The notes: generated from the letters alone by a model not told the origin. A DNA stretch of 64,000 bases from Ferruginibacter sp. (GCA_017983695.1 JAGOAX010000001.1:352060-416059), one strand, 5' to 3'. Positions 1 through 8,423 are shown, counted from the stretch's first letter. Made by a program: numbers and translations.

Positions 1-1486
1 AAACTACTTCGGAGAAATTAGCAATATTGGGGCCAGGACAAATCGTTACCGCCTTCAGTGTCTTAATGAAAGTCTGATTGTAATTCAGTGCTGCAGCATT
101 GCTCAGTCCAACGCATAAGCATTCTTTCTCCAGTACTTCATTCAATTGTTTTTGGTATTCAGAGGCAGGTAGGTTAAGCGATAGTAACTGTGCGGTTTTT
201 AGCTTTTGATATTTGTGTGACGCTGTACAAATTGGTTCTTTTGTAAACTCTGTATTAAATGACAAATGTTTTTCGGTGCAGGGGCTGCCAGGTTTTCCAT
301 TCTTAATGCGTAATAATTTTTCATTTTCGGAGCTGGTTCCTTTAAGGTAATGAAATCTTACCCCTAACGGAGAGTTGCGACTAAGCACTACATCATTTTC
401 TTTTGCGTTGCATAACAGGTTCATTGTATCCTCATCTACTGTGGTAGCTTCCGGCACCAGCAAAAAAGGAGTTCCCCATCCGGTACTATCTAGATTATAA
501 TAACGAACTAAAAAATCATCTTCTTCATATGTCCCTATGCCTCCCTGCACGGAAAATATCATTTTAGGCGGATAAATAAAATACGGCTTATCGTTTTTCC
601 GAAGAGCAGCATTGTATACTTCAAAAATAGTATCATTCAGTTCCTGTCTCTTCATCTTAAATTCTTCCAGGATAGGACCCAGCAGATAACCATCTGTTGC
701 AAATGCATGACCACCACAATTTAACCCCGATTCTATCCTGAACTCACTTACCCAAATACCTTTTTTCGCTAAATATTTTCCCTGTATTAATGCGGATCTA
801 AAATCACTAACCTTTACTATTACTTTTTTTGTAAAACCACCATCTTCATTCACGTCAAACTCCCTGCAATTTTCAAGATAGTTATATAACCTTGGGTTCA
901 TACCGGCAGAAAAAACTACAGAAGAATTTGTAAGGTTACTTTTCGCATAACCTCTTAATGCGGCCACTGCATCAGAACCGTTTTCCACTATTACTCCTTC
1001 GTCATTATAAATTTCCCTGTCTACCTTGGTCATTATATTTACATCAATATTACCTGGTTGTATTTGAGACCGGAGCTGAGATGCCATTTTTTCTTTCTCT
1101 TCTTGATTACCACTGTTCATCATTTGCCTGAATAATTGTTTTAGCACATTATCGTCCGGCAGCATTTCAAAATATTTCACGATTTCTGAGCCTGTTTCGA
1201 AAGCAGCGTTCCTTAGTTTTTCAACCTGTGCCTGTACAATCGTGTTTACAAGATTAAGGTAATCAGTAATTCTTTTGGCCCTATAGTCTGTTTCATGTGT
1301 AGAGATGGGCTGGTATTCCCGGTTTATTGTCGGGTAATAGTGTTGCCTCATCATTTCTATTAGTCGGTCTTCTACAATTGAAATAACAGATGATATGCCA
1401 AACCTGGCAACTTTAATTGGACTATCAATGGTGTAAGCCAGCCCCATTACAGGAATGTGAAATTTATGTTGAGATGATTGATACAT
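1..1486 (-). CDS. conserved unknown protein, cut by window edge
   Basis: An uninterrupted reading frame starts at the ATG at 1484-1486 and runs off the left edge, giving at least 495 residues with no stop, so the C-terminus is missing. I do not recognise the family. Visible features are a helical, charged N-terminal third, a Gly-rich stretch near residue 280 (NCGGHAFATDGYLLGP) that recalls the GGH segment of FMN-dependent nitronate monooxygenases, and four late cysteines (SPCTEK, PICTAS, ECLCVG) that could hold a metal or Fe-S centre. It has no signal peptide or membrane segment, so it is probably cytoplasmic. It is the last visible gene of the minus-strand series downstream of the putative nitric oxide dismutase gene, 122 nt after the flavin-type gene. 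Coding status is strong from length and codon pattern; function is unknown. Confidence 0.8.
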   Translation of the reverse strand, partial: MYQSSQHKFHIPVMGLAYTIDSPIKVARFGISSVISIVEDRLIEMMRQHYYPTINREYQPISTHETDYRAKRITDYLNLVNTIVQAQVEKLRNAAFETGSEIVKYFEMLPDDNVLKQLFRQMMNSGNQEEKEKMASQLRSQIQPGNIDVNIMTKVDREIYNDEGVIVENGSDAVAALRGYAKSNLTNSSVVFSAGMNPRLYNYLENCREFDVNEDGGFTKKVIVKVSDFRSALIQGKYLAKKGIWVSEFRIESGLNCGGHAFATDGYLLGPILEEFKMKRQELNDTIFEVYNAALRKNDKPYFIYPPKMIFSVQGGIGTYEEDDFLVRYYNLDSTGWGTPFLLVPEATTVDEDTMNLLCNAKENDVVLSRNSPLGVRFHYLKGTSSENEKLLRIKNGKPGSPCTEKHLSFNTEFTKEPICTASHKYQKLKTAQLLSLNLPASEYQKQLNEVLEKECLCVGLSNAAALNYNQTFIKTLKAVTICPGPNIANFSEVV

Positions 1487-1608
1487 ATTTAAATAGATTT
1501 TGATTGAAAGCTTTAAATGATTTTTTTTTGATAAATTTTCAAATAGAATTGACGATATCCGTAGTTGCAAAACGTTTATATGTTTGTTATTCTTAGTTTT
1601 GGAACTAC

Positions 1609-2046
1609 TCACTGCTCATCTCTTTTCCAAATATTCTTTTTTCCGAAGCCAAATTGACTGTCTGTCATCTTTATTATATTCAGACGAATAGTAAATACTG
1701 TTCCCTTTACGACCAATGCCAACGGATCTTTTTTGTGATAGATTTCATCTGCATCTTTCGTTTGTGGGTGATGCTCTTCCAGTAATTCCCCTCGCGATTG
1801 TATACCCTTTGTTATCAGTTTACTAAGTTTATCAGGAAGAATTGTACCGGCGACAATCGGGTTGATTGCCAATAGAGAAGTATGATATGCGTTATCTGAC
1901 GATTTGAAATAGAATAAGCCTGTCTTAGGTTTAACTACATAATAGCAACAGAAACAATAAGGAATACCTTGTTCGTCTGTGCAGCAAATAGTGGCGCATG
2001 TTTGTTGTTTAATAAAACGGTAGATTATTTCGTTCATAACACTCAT
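1609..2046 (-). CDS. pyridoxamine 5'-phosphate oxidase-like split-barrel protein
   Basis: A 145-residue protein of the FMN-binding split-barrel superfamily (pyridoxamine-phosphate-oxidase-like). The N-terminal pattern, with ATICCTDEQGIPYCFCCYYV followed by a strand ending in YFKSS, is typical of these small flavin or F420/haem-binding barrels. It is too short and too divergent to be PdxH itself. A Met at residue 4 (2037) is an alternative start. It lies 2 nt after the thioesterase stop codon, so the two are almost certainly co-transcribed as part of the gene series downstream of nod. In this setting a flavin- or haem-linked redox or stress role is possible but not shown. Six cysteines in 145 residues is unusually many for this family. 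Confidence 0.7.
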   Translation of the reverse strand: MSVMNEIIYRFIKQQTCATICCTDEQGIPYCFCCYYVVKPKTGLFYFKSSDNAYHTSLLAINPIVAGTILPDKLSKLITKGIQSRGELLEEHHPQTKDADEIYHKKDPLALVVKGTVFTIRLNIIKMTDSQFGFGKKNIWKRDEQ

Positions 2047-2048
2047 AT

Positions 2049-2531
2049 TTATTCCATACTTTTTCTAATTGGTGAATCTTTTTTCTTTCTTTTAAATGCA
2101 GCATCGTAATATTTCTTTTCAGATGCAGTTACCGGCTTAACTGGGATTACCTGTGTAACTTCTCCCTTTTCATCAAGCGCCACGAAAGTAAAATACGCTT
2201 CACTGATTAAATAGTTTTTCCCATTTAATACTGTTTTTGCGAATGCGAAAACAAAAATTTCGAGTGACGTTTTAAAGGCACGGGTTATTCTGGCAGAAAT
2301 GGTAATAATATCTCCAACTTTTGCTGCTGCAGTGAAATCAACACGATTGATACAGGCGGTAACACAAATTTTTCCCGCATGTGTTTGTGCACAAACGGCA
2401 GCAGCAATGTCCATCCATTCTACCAAGCGTCCGCCCAGCAATATGCCTATTGGGTTTGTATCATTAGGACAAACCACTTCTGTTTTGATAGTTTCAGAAT
2501 CAGATGGGGTTTTATAGCTTAATACTTTCAT
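2049..2531 (-). CDS. acyl-CoA thioesterase (hotdog fold)
   Basis: A 160-residue single hotdog-domain protein like YciA/BACH acyl-CoA thioesterases, which hydrolyse acyl-CoA to free acid and CoA in the cytoplasm. The family pattern is visible: PNDTNPIGILLGGRLVEWMDIAAA near residues 22-46 carries the helix with the usual catalytic Asp (WMD), followed by the strand ACINRVDFTAAAKVGDII and the later EAYFTFVALDE. The last 20 residues are Lys-rich and outside the domain. It starts 7 nt after the GNAT-like gene ends and is followed 2 nt later by the split-barrel gene. Substrate cannot be read from the sequence. Confidence 0.85.
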   Translation of the reverse strand: MKVLSYKTPSDSETIKTEVVCPNDTNPIGILLGGRLVEWMDIAAAVCAQTHAGKICVTACINRVDFTAAAKVGDIITISARITRAFKTSLEIFVFAFAKTVLNGKNYLISEAYFTFVALDEKGEVTQVIPVKPVTASEKKYYDAAFKRKKKDSPIRKSME

Positions 2532-2538
2532 TATTTAA

Positions 2539-3726
2539 TTACTCTAAATATTTTATATAACACCTGCGCCGTTTATGCTGAACCGTATCATAATATTCCC
2601 AAATAGACTGCACTTTTGTGTTCTCTTCCAGCTCAGGATTTGATTCTGCATATTCAATTCCGTTTTTGATGTATGACTTTGTTAGCTCATTCATTAAAAT
2701 TGCATTTGCACCCTTTCCCTGTAAATCTTTCCTCACAGCAACCAGGCATAAATCCCCAAGATTATTTTTCTTAAGTGCCTTCAGGATATGTATAAAACCA
2801 AAAGGGTAAAGGCCGCCTTTTGCTTTTTGTAGTGCCAGAGACAAAGAAGGCATGGTAATTCCAAATGCGGCCAATTCATTATTTTTATCCAATACCAGTG
2901 ACACAAAATCAGGGCGTATAAACGATAAGAATTTTCTTGTGCTATATTCAATTTGCTTTTCACTGAGTGCAACCATACCATATAATCCGGAGTAAGCAGA
3001 ATTTATTAGCCTGAATATGTCTTTTGAATAAGATAGTATGTCTTTCGTTGTTGCCGACTTTACCACACAAAACTGATGTCTTTTTTGCACAATTGCAGCT
3101 ATTTTCTCCAGCTTCTTCGGCAGCACCGCTGGTAGCTTAATCTTGTATTCAACCCAATCAACATCTTTTTGGTAGCCAGCCCTTTCAATAAACAATGGGT
3201 AATAAGGATAGTTATAAATAGTTGCAAAAGTTCCTAATTGGTCAAAGCCTTCAATTAATAAACCTGCGTAATCAAAATTAGTAAAGCCGATTGGGCCATG
3301 AACTGCGTTCATCCCTTTTTCCTTTGCCCATATTTCAACCTGTGTTAAAAGTTTTTTTGCAATTTCCTCCTCTTGTTCAAAATCTATCCAGCCAAACCGT
3401 ATGTACCTGTTTTTCCATTTTTCTATATACCTGTGATTAATAATGGCTGCTATACGCCCTACTACTTTATTCTCTTTATAAGCAAGCCAGTATTTCGCTT
3501 CGCAAAACTCAAATGCAGGGTTTTTGTTTTTGCTTAAAGTATCTTCAATGTCCCTCTTTAATTGAGGGACATAATATTTATTTCCCTTGTACAACCTGTA
3601 AGGAAAATCAATGAATTCGTTAAGCTGCTTTTTATTGATCACTTCTTTAATAATTATGCCCCTGCTTTCAATAGCAGGAGTAGCTGATTTTAAAAGAGCA
3701 TCATTATAAAATAATGTTTCTGGCAT
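2539..3726 (-). CDS. GNAT-fold protein of unknown substrate
   Basis: A 395-residue cytoplasmic protein with an acyl-CoA N-acyltransferase-like fold. Residues 80-100 (YWLAYKENKVVGRIAAIINH) look like the beta-strand and turn of a GNAT domain. A second GNAT-like half follows, with VLDKNNELAAFGITMPSL and the CoA-loop-like VAVRKDLQGKGANAIL near residues 335-350. Large GNAT-like proteins of this type are common in Bacteroidota, and their substrates are unknown. It begins 2 nt after the DGC-domain gene stop and ends 7 nt before the thioesterase, so it belongs to the same transcription unit. I cannot assign a reaction. Confidence 0.7.
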   Translation of the reverse strand: MPETLFYNDALLKSATPAIESRGIIIKEVINKKQLNEFIDFPYRLYKGNKYYVPQLKRDIEDTLSKNKNPAFEFCEAKYWLAYKENKVVGRIAAIINHRYIEKWKNRYIRFGWIDFEQEEEIAKKLLTQVEIWAKEKGMNAVHGPIGFTNFDYAGLLIEGFDQLGTFATIYNYPYYPLFIERAGYQKDVDWVEYKIKLPAVLPKKLEKIAAIVQKRHQFCVVKSATTKDILSYSKDIFRLINSAYSGLYGMVALSEKQIEYSTRKFLSFIRPDFVSLVLDKNNELAAFGITMPSLSLALQKAKGGLYPFGFIHILKALKKNNLGDLCLVAVRKDLQGKGANAILMNELTKSYIKNGIEYAESNPELEENTKVQSIWEYYDTVQHKRRRCYIKYLE

Positions 3727-3728
3727 AA

Positions 3729-4121
3729 TTAAATTTCACAGGTATATTTTATAATTCTCTTTTTAGAGAGTGGTTCAATTTTTTTTAAAATTTCGTTAGC
3801 GTCTTTTATATCAAAATCTTCGTGCAGCCTTTTTGGGACGCCCATACAGGACAGGTCTATGTGGATATCAGGCTCTACCGAATGATTACTCAGACAAGCC
3901 TTTGAGCATGCCAGCGGACAACCATCAATAACGATAATTTTTCTGCCAGATGTTGCTGTACGCACAAGACTCTTAACGTTACCTCCAACACCAGCAATGC
4001 AGGACATTTCTGCTACATCCATTCTGTCAAGCTGAACAGCAATATAGTTTGCCATTTGTGCAGCACTGGAACAGCCGGAGCAGGAATACACCAGCGGTTT
4101 ATTATCAGTTCTTGTTTTCAT
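3729..4121 (-). CDS. DGC-domain putative zinc-binding protein
   Basis: A 130-residue protein of the DGC family (putative zinc-binding, cysteine-rich). It has paired cysteine motifs: CSGCSSA near residue 14, a Cys near 41, the signature DGCPLACSKAC near residues 76-86, and a later SCMGVPK. The family name comes from the Asp-Gly-Cys triad seen here. Members often lie near respiratory or Fe-S genes, but no biochemical role is settled. It is the first gene downstream of the putative NO dismutase gene, 83 nt away, and the GNAT-like gene follows 2 nt later. Metal or persulfide handling is a reasonable guess only. Confidence 0.8.
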   Translation of the reverse strand: MKTRTDNKPLVYSCSGCSSAAQMANYIAVQLDRMDVAEMSCIAGVGGNVKSLVRTATSGRKIIVIDGCPLACSKACLSNHSVEPDIHIDLSCMGVPKRLHEDFDIKDANEILKKIEPLSKKRIIKYTCEI

Positions 4122-4204
4122 TGTATGAAAGCTGTTTTTTATAAAGATGGTTTTTCAGACGTCCAATCAAGAATTGCAATCGCCAGAGGCAATAGATTTT
4201 AATA

Positions 4205-6547
4205 TTAAGCCAGGGTTGTTGAAATGGTTTCATTGGTTGTTGATTTTATTGTATTGAGTTGCTCAACTTTTTTTAAACCTTTTCTTCTGCTGGTTACAAA
4301 CCAAACTAGCGGTATCACACCGCCTACAGTAAATATGGAGCCACCAATGATACGCATCCAGGTGAGTGTTTGAAACCCATTGCTTTCAATAAATGCACTG
4401 CTACGGGCATACCACAATCCCTGCTCTGTTACGGTTTTAAACTGGTAAATGCCTGCAGGAAATAAATCAAGTAATACCATCAGCAGCAAACCTATATTGA
4501 TGGACCAGAAAACTGTTTTGATCAGTTTTGGTTTCCACCAATCAGCCTTAAATAATAACTGGCAGCAAAATAAAACAGCAGCCACTGCAAGATTACCATA
4601 CACACCCATTAATGCAGCATGGCCATGATTGACGGTTAAATAAGTTCCGTGTTCATAATAATTAGCAATGGGTAAATTGATGATGAAACCGAGTACACCT
4701 GCACCAAAGAAATTCCAGAAATTAACAGCCACCAAAAAAAGGAACACTTCTGAAAATCCAAACCGTTTATTTAAATCCCCGTTTACCCGGTTATTAGTTT
4801 CCAGCAATTTTGGAAGTTTGCTGAAACGCCATGCTTCTAACGTGAGCAGTACTAAAGGGATTACCTGCAAAGTGGAGAACACTGAACCCAATGCCATTGT
4901 ACCCACAGGTTTGGCATTCCAGTAAAAATTATGGGAGATCCCGAGCAGGCCGGAACCAAGGAATAATAAGGTTGCTAAATAGATCACACGAATTACAGCC
5001 TGCCTGCTTACTAATCCCATTACCACCATGAAATATCCAATCAATACTGTGGTAAATACTTCAAAGAAAGCTTCGGCCCACATGTGTACCACCATCCATC
5101 TCCAGAAATCCGCAATCACAAAGTTAGTTTTGGGTGTAGCGATAAAACCAGAGATCAATAATAAAATTATACTGAAGGTGGTATACACTAACCAATTAGG
5201 CAACGCCCATGGCTGCTTTAGTTTCATCACCGGTTTAATGCCCCGGTATATGGTTGTTGCCCAAATAATAAATACGACTCCAAGAATAATTTGCCATAGT
5301 TTTCCAAGCTCTACATATTCCCATCCCTGATGGCCAAACCAATACCAGTTTTTTCCGAAAACACCTTTTGGCCCAAGCAACATTCCTGCAAAAGAACCGG
5401 CCACTAATATTACAGTAAGCCAAAAAATTGTATTGATGAGTGTAACCTGCTTTTTTGGTTGGATGGGTGATACAAGCGACATCATAAAAAATGAAGCGCC
5501 TATCCAGCAGGCTGATATCCATAAAATGGATAGCTGCACATGCCAGCTTCTCGTTACGGTGATTGGCAAAGCTTCTGAAATATTAAATCCAAAGAAATTT
5601 ATTAATCCTACAAAATCATGAACGGTTAAAATACCTGCTAAAACCTGCACAGCAAATAGTATAATGGCAACATAAAAGAATTTATAGGTAGACCTTTGTA
5701 TAGCATCTGGTTGAAATTTCTCTATATCGCCCCTTGTCATAAAAGGTTCAGCTTTGTTTGTATAAACATCATCATCCAGCTTATCCAGTTTGCCATGATA
5801 ATACAACACAATACCCAATCCAAATATTAATCCCAGTGAACCAATAATGCTCCACAAAATAATTGCAGCACTCGGCGTATTACCGGCTGAAGGGTCATAA
5901 GGCCAGTTATGTGTATAACTGTAATGTTCTCCCGGTCTTTCTACTCCACAAACCCATGAACCCCAAAAGAAAAAGGCGGTTAACGATTTTATTTCATTTG
6001 CATCAGTGATGTAACCGGACGGTTTAAATGCTCCGGGTGAAGACGGGTTGGTAAATTTTTGATTATAATATTTTACCAGTTCTGCCACTGCAAAAACCTG
6101 TGCATCAGAAAGTGTTACACTATTCTTTTCTTTACTGTAATGATTATTTTTAATTTCTAGTTTTACCTGTTCAGTGATACCTTTTTTAAGCAAATCACTA
6201 TTTGCTTCAGCTTTCAATTTCGATTGATAATAATCATTCATGTATTTAGAAACATAATGCAAAGCTTCTGCAGTATAGTCAGGACCCCGGTTAGCACCAT
6301 CACCAAACATACTGCCATACTCCATCAGTGCATACTTCTGAAATACTGCCTGACCATCCAGCACATCTTCCTTTGAAAAAACAGTTTCATTTTTTGATGA
6401 AACATAAGATGGAATGGGTGGAGCTTCAGTGTATGTGTGTACTCCAATCATGGTTACCCCTGCAATACTGATTATAAAAATAACGAGTAAAGGAAGCCAC
6501 CAGTTCTTAGGATTAAGCAGGTAGCTGATGAAATTATTTTTCGCCAT
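4205..6547 (-). CDS. nod: putative nitric oxide dismutase (qNOR paralogue)
   Basis: A 780-residue membrane protein of the quinol-type NO reductase family (haem-copper superfamily). It has an N-terminal membrane anchor (16-36), a periplasmic cytochrome-c-like fold without a CxxCH, and about 13 helices. The haem ligands His336, His641 and His643 are present. FeB ligands His488 and His539 and the nearby Glu492 are present. The third FeB ligand is Asn540 (SHN where qNOR has HH), and the second catalytic Glu is Gln561 (STLQ for SALE). In the quinol site His310 and Phe318 remain, but the Glu is Gly314 and the late Asp of the PGD motif appears to be Gly736. These are the changes known from nitric oxide dismutase of Methylomirabilis and relatives (2 NO -> N2 + O2). 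The start at 6547 is preferred because a longer frame (to 6661) would run through its own promoter and the divergent norC start. The gene is complete. Activity is inferred, not shown. Confidence 0.88.
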   Translation of the reverse strand: MAKNNFISYLLNPKNWWLPLLVIFIISIAGVTMIGVHTYTEAPPIPSYVSSKNETVFSKEDVLDGQAVFQKYALMEYGSMFGDGANRGPDYTAEALHYVSKYMNDYYQSKLKAEANSDLLKKGITEQVKLEIKNNHYSKEKNSVTLSDAQVFAVAELVKYYNQKFTNPSSPGAFKPSGYITDANEIKSLTAFFFWGSWVCGVERPGEHYSYTHNWPYDPSAGNTPSAAIILWSIIGSLGLIFGLGIVLYYHGKLDKLDDDVYTNKAEPFMTRGDIEKFQPDAIQRSTYKFFYVAIILFAVQVLAGILTVHDFVGLINFFGFNISEALPITVTRSWHVQLSILWISACWIGASFFMMSLVSPIQPKKQVTLINTIFWLTVILVAGSFAGMLLGPKGVFGKNWYWFGHQGWEYVELGKLWQIILGVVFIIWATTIYRGIKPVMKLKQPWALPNWLVYTTFSIILLLISGFIATPKTNFVIADFWRWMVVHMWAEAFFEVFTTVLIGYFMVVMGLVSRQAVIRVIYLATLLFLGSGLLGISHNFYWNAKPVGTMALGSVFSTLQVIPLVLLTLEAWRFSKLPKLLETNNRVNGDLNKRFGFSEVFLFLVAVNFWNFFGAGVLGFIINLPIANYYEHGTYLTVNHGHAALMGVYGNLAVAAVLFCCQLLFKADWWKPKLIKTVFWSINIGLLLMVLLDLFPAGIYQFKTVTEQGLWYARSSAFIESNGFQTLTWMRIIGGSIFTVGGVIPLVWFVTSRRKGLKKVEQLNTIKSTTNETISTTLA

Positions 6548-6563
6548 AAACAAGTTTTGTTGG

Positions 6564-6571
6564 CAAATATA
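6564..6571 (-). promoter_or_regulatory. nod promoter -7 element
   Basis: The minus strand reads TATATTTG, a full match to the Bacteroidota -7 consensus TAnnTTTG, 16 nt upstream of the nod ATG. No TTTG-like -33 element is found at the usual spacing; that place is taken by the 16-bp near-palindrome. Confidence 0.6.
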
Positions 6572-6578
6572 ATAATTA

Positions 6579-6594
6579 AGGATAAATTTGTCCT
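6579..6594. promoter_or_regulatory. candidate shared operator between nod and norC
   Basis: The sequence AGGATAAATTTGTCCT is a 16-bp near-perfect palindrome; the only unpaired position within the arms is the T/G pair. It lies 7 nt from the nod -7 element on one side and 4 nt from the norC -7 element on the other. A single dimeric regulator could therefore control both promoters. The Rrf2 and Crp/Fnr regulators encoded at 8905-10161 are candidates. Confidence 0.55.
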
Positions 6595-6598
6595 GAAT

Positions 6599-6606
6599 TA
6601 TTTTTG
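6599..6606 (+). promoter_or_regulatory. norC promoter -7 element
   Basis: TATTTTTG matches TAnnTTTG and ends 11 nt before the norC ATG, giving a very short leader. No clear -33 element is seen; the near-palindrome occupies that region. Confidence 0.55.
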
Positions 6607-6617
6607 AACAAGTATTC

Positions 6618-7019
6618 ATGTTTACTGAAAAGAGAAAAAATATTATAGCTGCATTACTCATAGTCGCTTTCTTATCCTATTCCTTCTTCCTGTATTTATC
6701 GCTGCCGGTAAAGAATATATCTGTATCTAAAGAGACCAGTAAGGGAAAGTTAGTATGGCAACAGTATAATTGCAATGCCTGTCACCAGGTGTATGGTTTA
6801 GGTGGATATCTTGGCCCGGACCTTACCAATACCTATTCGCTCAGGGGGCCTGCTTATATCAAAGCCTTTTTGCAAAACGGGACAGCCACAATGCCCAACT
6901 TTGATTTAAATGAAAAGGAAGTGAGCGCCTTACTTGCCTATTTACGAGATATAGCTGCATCCGGAAAGGGTGACCCAAGAACTTTTACAATTAATAATAA
7001 TGGCACCATCCAACAGTAA
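6618..7019 (+). CDS. norC: NorC-like membrane-anchored cytochrome c
   Basis: A 133-residue protein with one N-terminal membrane helix (about 8-29) and a periplasmic mono-haem cytochrome c domain. The haem motif is Cys52-x-x-Cys55-His56, inside YNCNACHQVYGLGGYLGP, which closely matches NorC of cytochrome-c-dependent NO reductases. The distal Met is Met92 (TMPNF). In cNOR this subunit passes electrons from soluble cytochrome c to the NorB haems. The gene is divergent from nod and its 3' end overlaps the NorB-like start by 20 nt in another frame, so the two are translationally linked. This subunit looks fully functional, unlike its partner. Confidence 0.85.
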   Translation: MFTEKRKNIIAALLIVAFLSYSFFLYLSLPVKNISVSKETSKGKLVWQQYNCNACHQVYGLGGYLGPDLTNTYSLRGPAYIKAFLQNGTATMPNFDLNEKEVSALLAYLRDIAASGKGDPRTFTINNNGTIQQ

Positions 7020-8388
7020 ACAGGAAGCACCATCCAGACTATTCATAATTGCCGCACTTTTGTTGCTGGGTACTGGAATGTTTTGGGGGGTCACAGGTGG
7101 ACTTCAATACCTCATCCCCGGATTTCTAAAATCATATCTTCCCTTCCAAAAAATCAGGCCACTCCATGTATCATCAGTAGTTTTTTGGATAATTTTCAGC
7201 TCCACAGGTGCTGTTTTTACATATCTGCAGCAACATACCGGCAAAAAAATCTACTCACAACTACTGATAAAAATTCAATTAATTATTTTTAGTCTTTCGG
7301 TTATTGCGATTTTGATATCCTATTGTGCCGGTATCTTCGGCGGCAGGGAATATTGGGAATTTCATCCAATACTGGCATTACCCATTGTTGCTGGCTGGAT
7401 CCTGTTTTTAATCAATTTTATAAAATCAGCTAGATCATTTAGAAACCAGCCTGTTTATGTGTGGATGTGGTTTACAGGTATGCTGTTCTTTTTATTCACC
7501 TTTCTCGAATCCTATTTATGGATATTCCCTTATTTCAGAAATAATGTGGTAAACGACATGACAGTGCAATGGAAATCGTATGGCGCTATGGTAGGTTCCT
7601 GGAATATGCTGATCTACGGCAGTAGCATATTCCTGATGGACAAAATAAGCAACAGCAAAAACTACAGCCATTCAAGTATGGCTTTTTTACTGTATTTTAT
7701 TGGGTTATTCAACCTCATGTTCAACTGGGGGCATCATATTTATACATTGCCCACTCATAATTATATTAAGCACATCAGCTATGCAATCAGCATGACAGAA
7801 CTCTTCATCCTTGGGAGAATTATTTTCAACTGGAGGGCTTCAGTCAGCGCTGCAAAAAAGAATTTTCACAAAACAGCTTATCGTTTCCTGGTTGCCGCTG
7901 ATGCCTGGATATTCTTAACACTATTGCTGGCAATTATAATGTCAGTTCCTGGTATCAATCTATATACTCACGGCACACATATTACAGTAGCTCATACAAT
8001 GGGGGCAACAATTGGCATTAACAGTTTTCTGCTATTGGCAATTGCATTTGATATTCTTAACGATACCTGCCTGAGTTTTGAGCCTTATAAGAAACTATTC
8101 AACAGGGGATATTGGCTAGCTAATATTTCGCTATTTGTCTTTTGGATAAGTTTAATTGGGGCAGGCGTAGTGAAAGCGAAATGGCAGCTGAGCACTTCAC
8201 AAATACCTTTTAGCAGTATGATGCTTCAATTAAGGCCGTTTTTTATTGTGTTTTTTATTTCCGGGGTAGTAATGATGACAGGTTTCCTGTGTATTATCTA
8301 TCCTTTGTTAAAAAATAATGTGCTCTGTTATTTCAAATTTAAAACAACCGGAAAAATACAAACCCATTATTATTCACCTGCTGCTTAA
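7000..8388 (+). CDS. divergent NorB-like haem-copper subunit
   Basis: A 462-residue, about 12-helix protein of the NorB (cNOR) branch. Aligned by eye to Pseudomonas aeruginosa NorB, it keeps His56 (haem b, H60), His245-His246 (FeB, H258-H259), Glu267 (E280) and His332 (haem b3, H347). It has lost the first FeB His (Tyr194 for H207), the FeB Glu (Val198 for E211) and the second haem b His (Met334 for H349). The flanking sequence matches well (GLQYLIPGF, GHHIYTLP, YTHGTHITVAH), and residue offsets are constant, so the losses are not an alignment slip. No Tyr six residues before the His pair argues against an O2 reductase. The start ATG at 7000 lies within the end of norC. It may be an NO reductase with altered ligands, an electron-transfer partner, or an NO sensor. 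Function is open. Confidence 0.8.
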   Translation: MAPSNSKQEAPSRLFIIAALLLLGTGMFWGVTGGLQYLIPGFLKSYLPFQKIRPLHVSSVVFWIIFSSTGAVFTYLQQHTGKKIYSQLLIKIQLIIFSLSVIAILISYCAGIFGGREYWEFHPILALPIVAGWILFLINFIKSARSFRNQPVYVWMWFTGMLFFLFTFLESYLWIFPYFRNNVVNDMTVQWKSYGAMVGSWNMLIYGSSIFLMDKISNSKNYSHSSMAFLLYFIGLFNLMFNWGHHIYTLPTHNYIKHISYAISMTELFILGRIIFNWRASVSAAKKNFHKTAYRFLVAADAWIFLTLLLAIIMSVPGINLYTHGTHITVAHTMGATIGINSFLLLAIAFDILNDTCLSFEPYKKLFNRGYWLANISLFVFWISLIGAGVVKAKWQLSTSQIPFSSMMLQLRPFFIVFFISGVVMMTGFLCIIYPLLKNNVLCYFKFKTTGKIQTHYYSPAA

Positions 8389-8423
8389 AGAACAATAAAT
8401 AACCTATTCAATCATTTTTATAC

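Noticed and set aside
1609..2046. PdxH (true pyridoxamine phosphate oxidase)
   Set aside because: The protein is far shorter than PdxH and lacks its C-terminal conserved part.
6548..6661. Longer N-terminus of the nod gene, starting at 6661
   Set aside because: It would cover the nod promoter element, the operator and the norC start, and adds a non-conserved segment before a normal membrane anchor.
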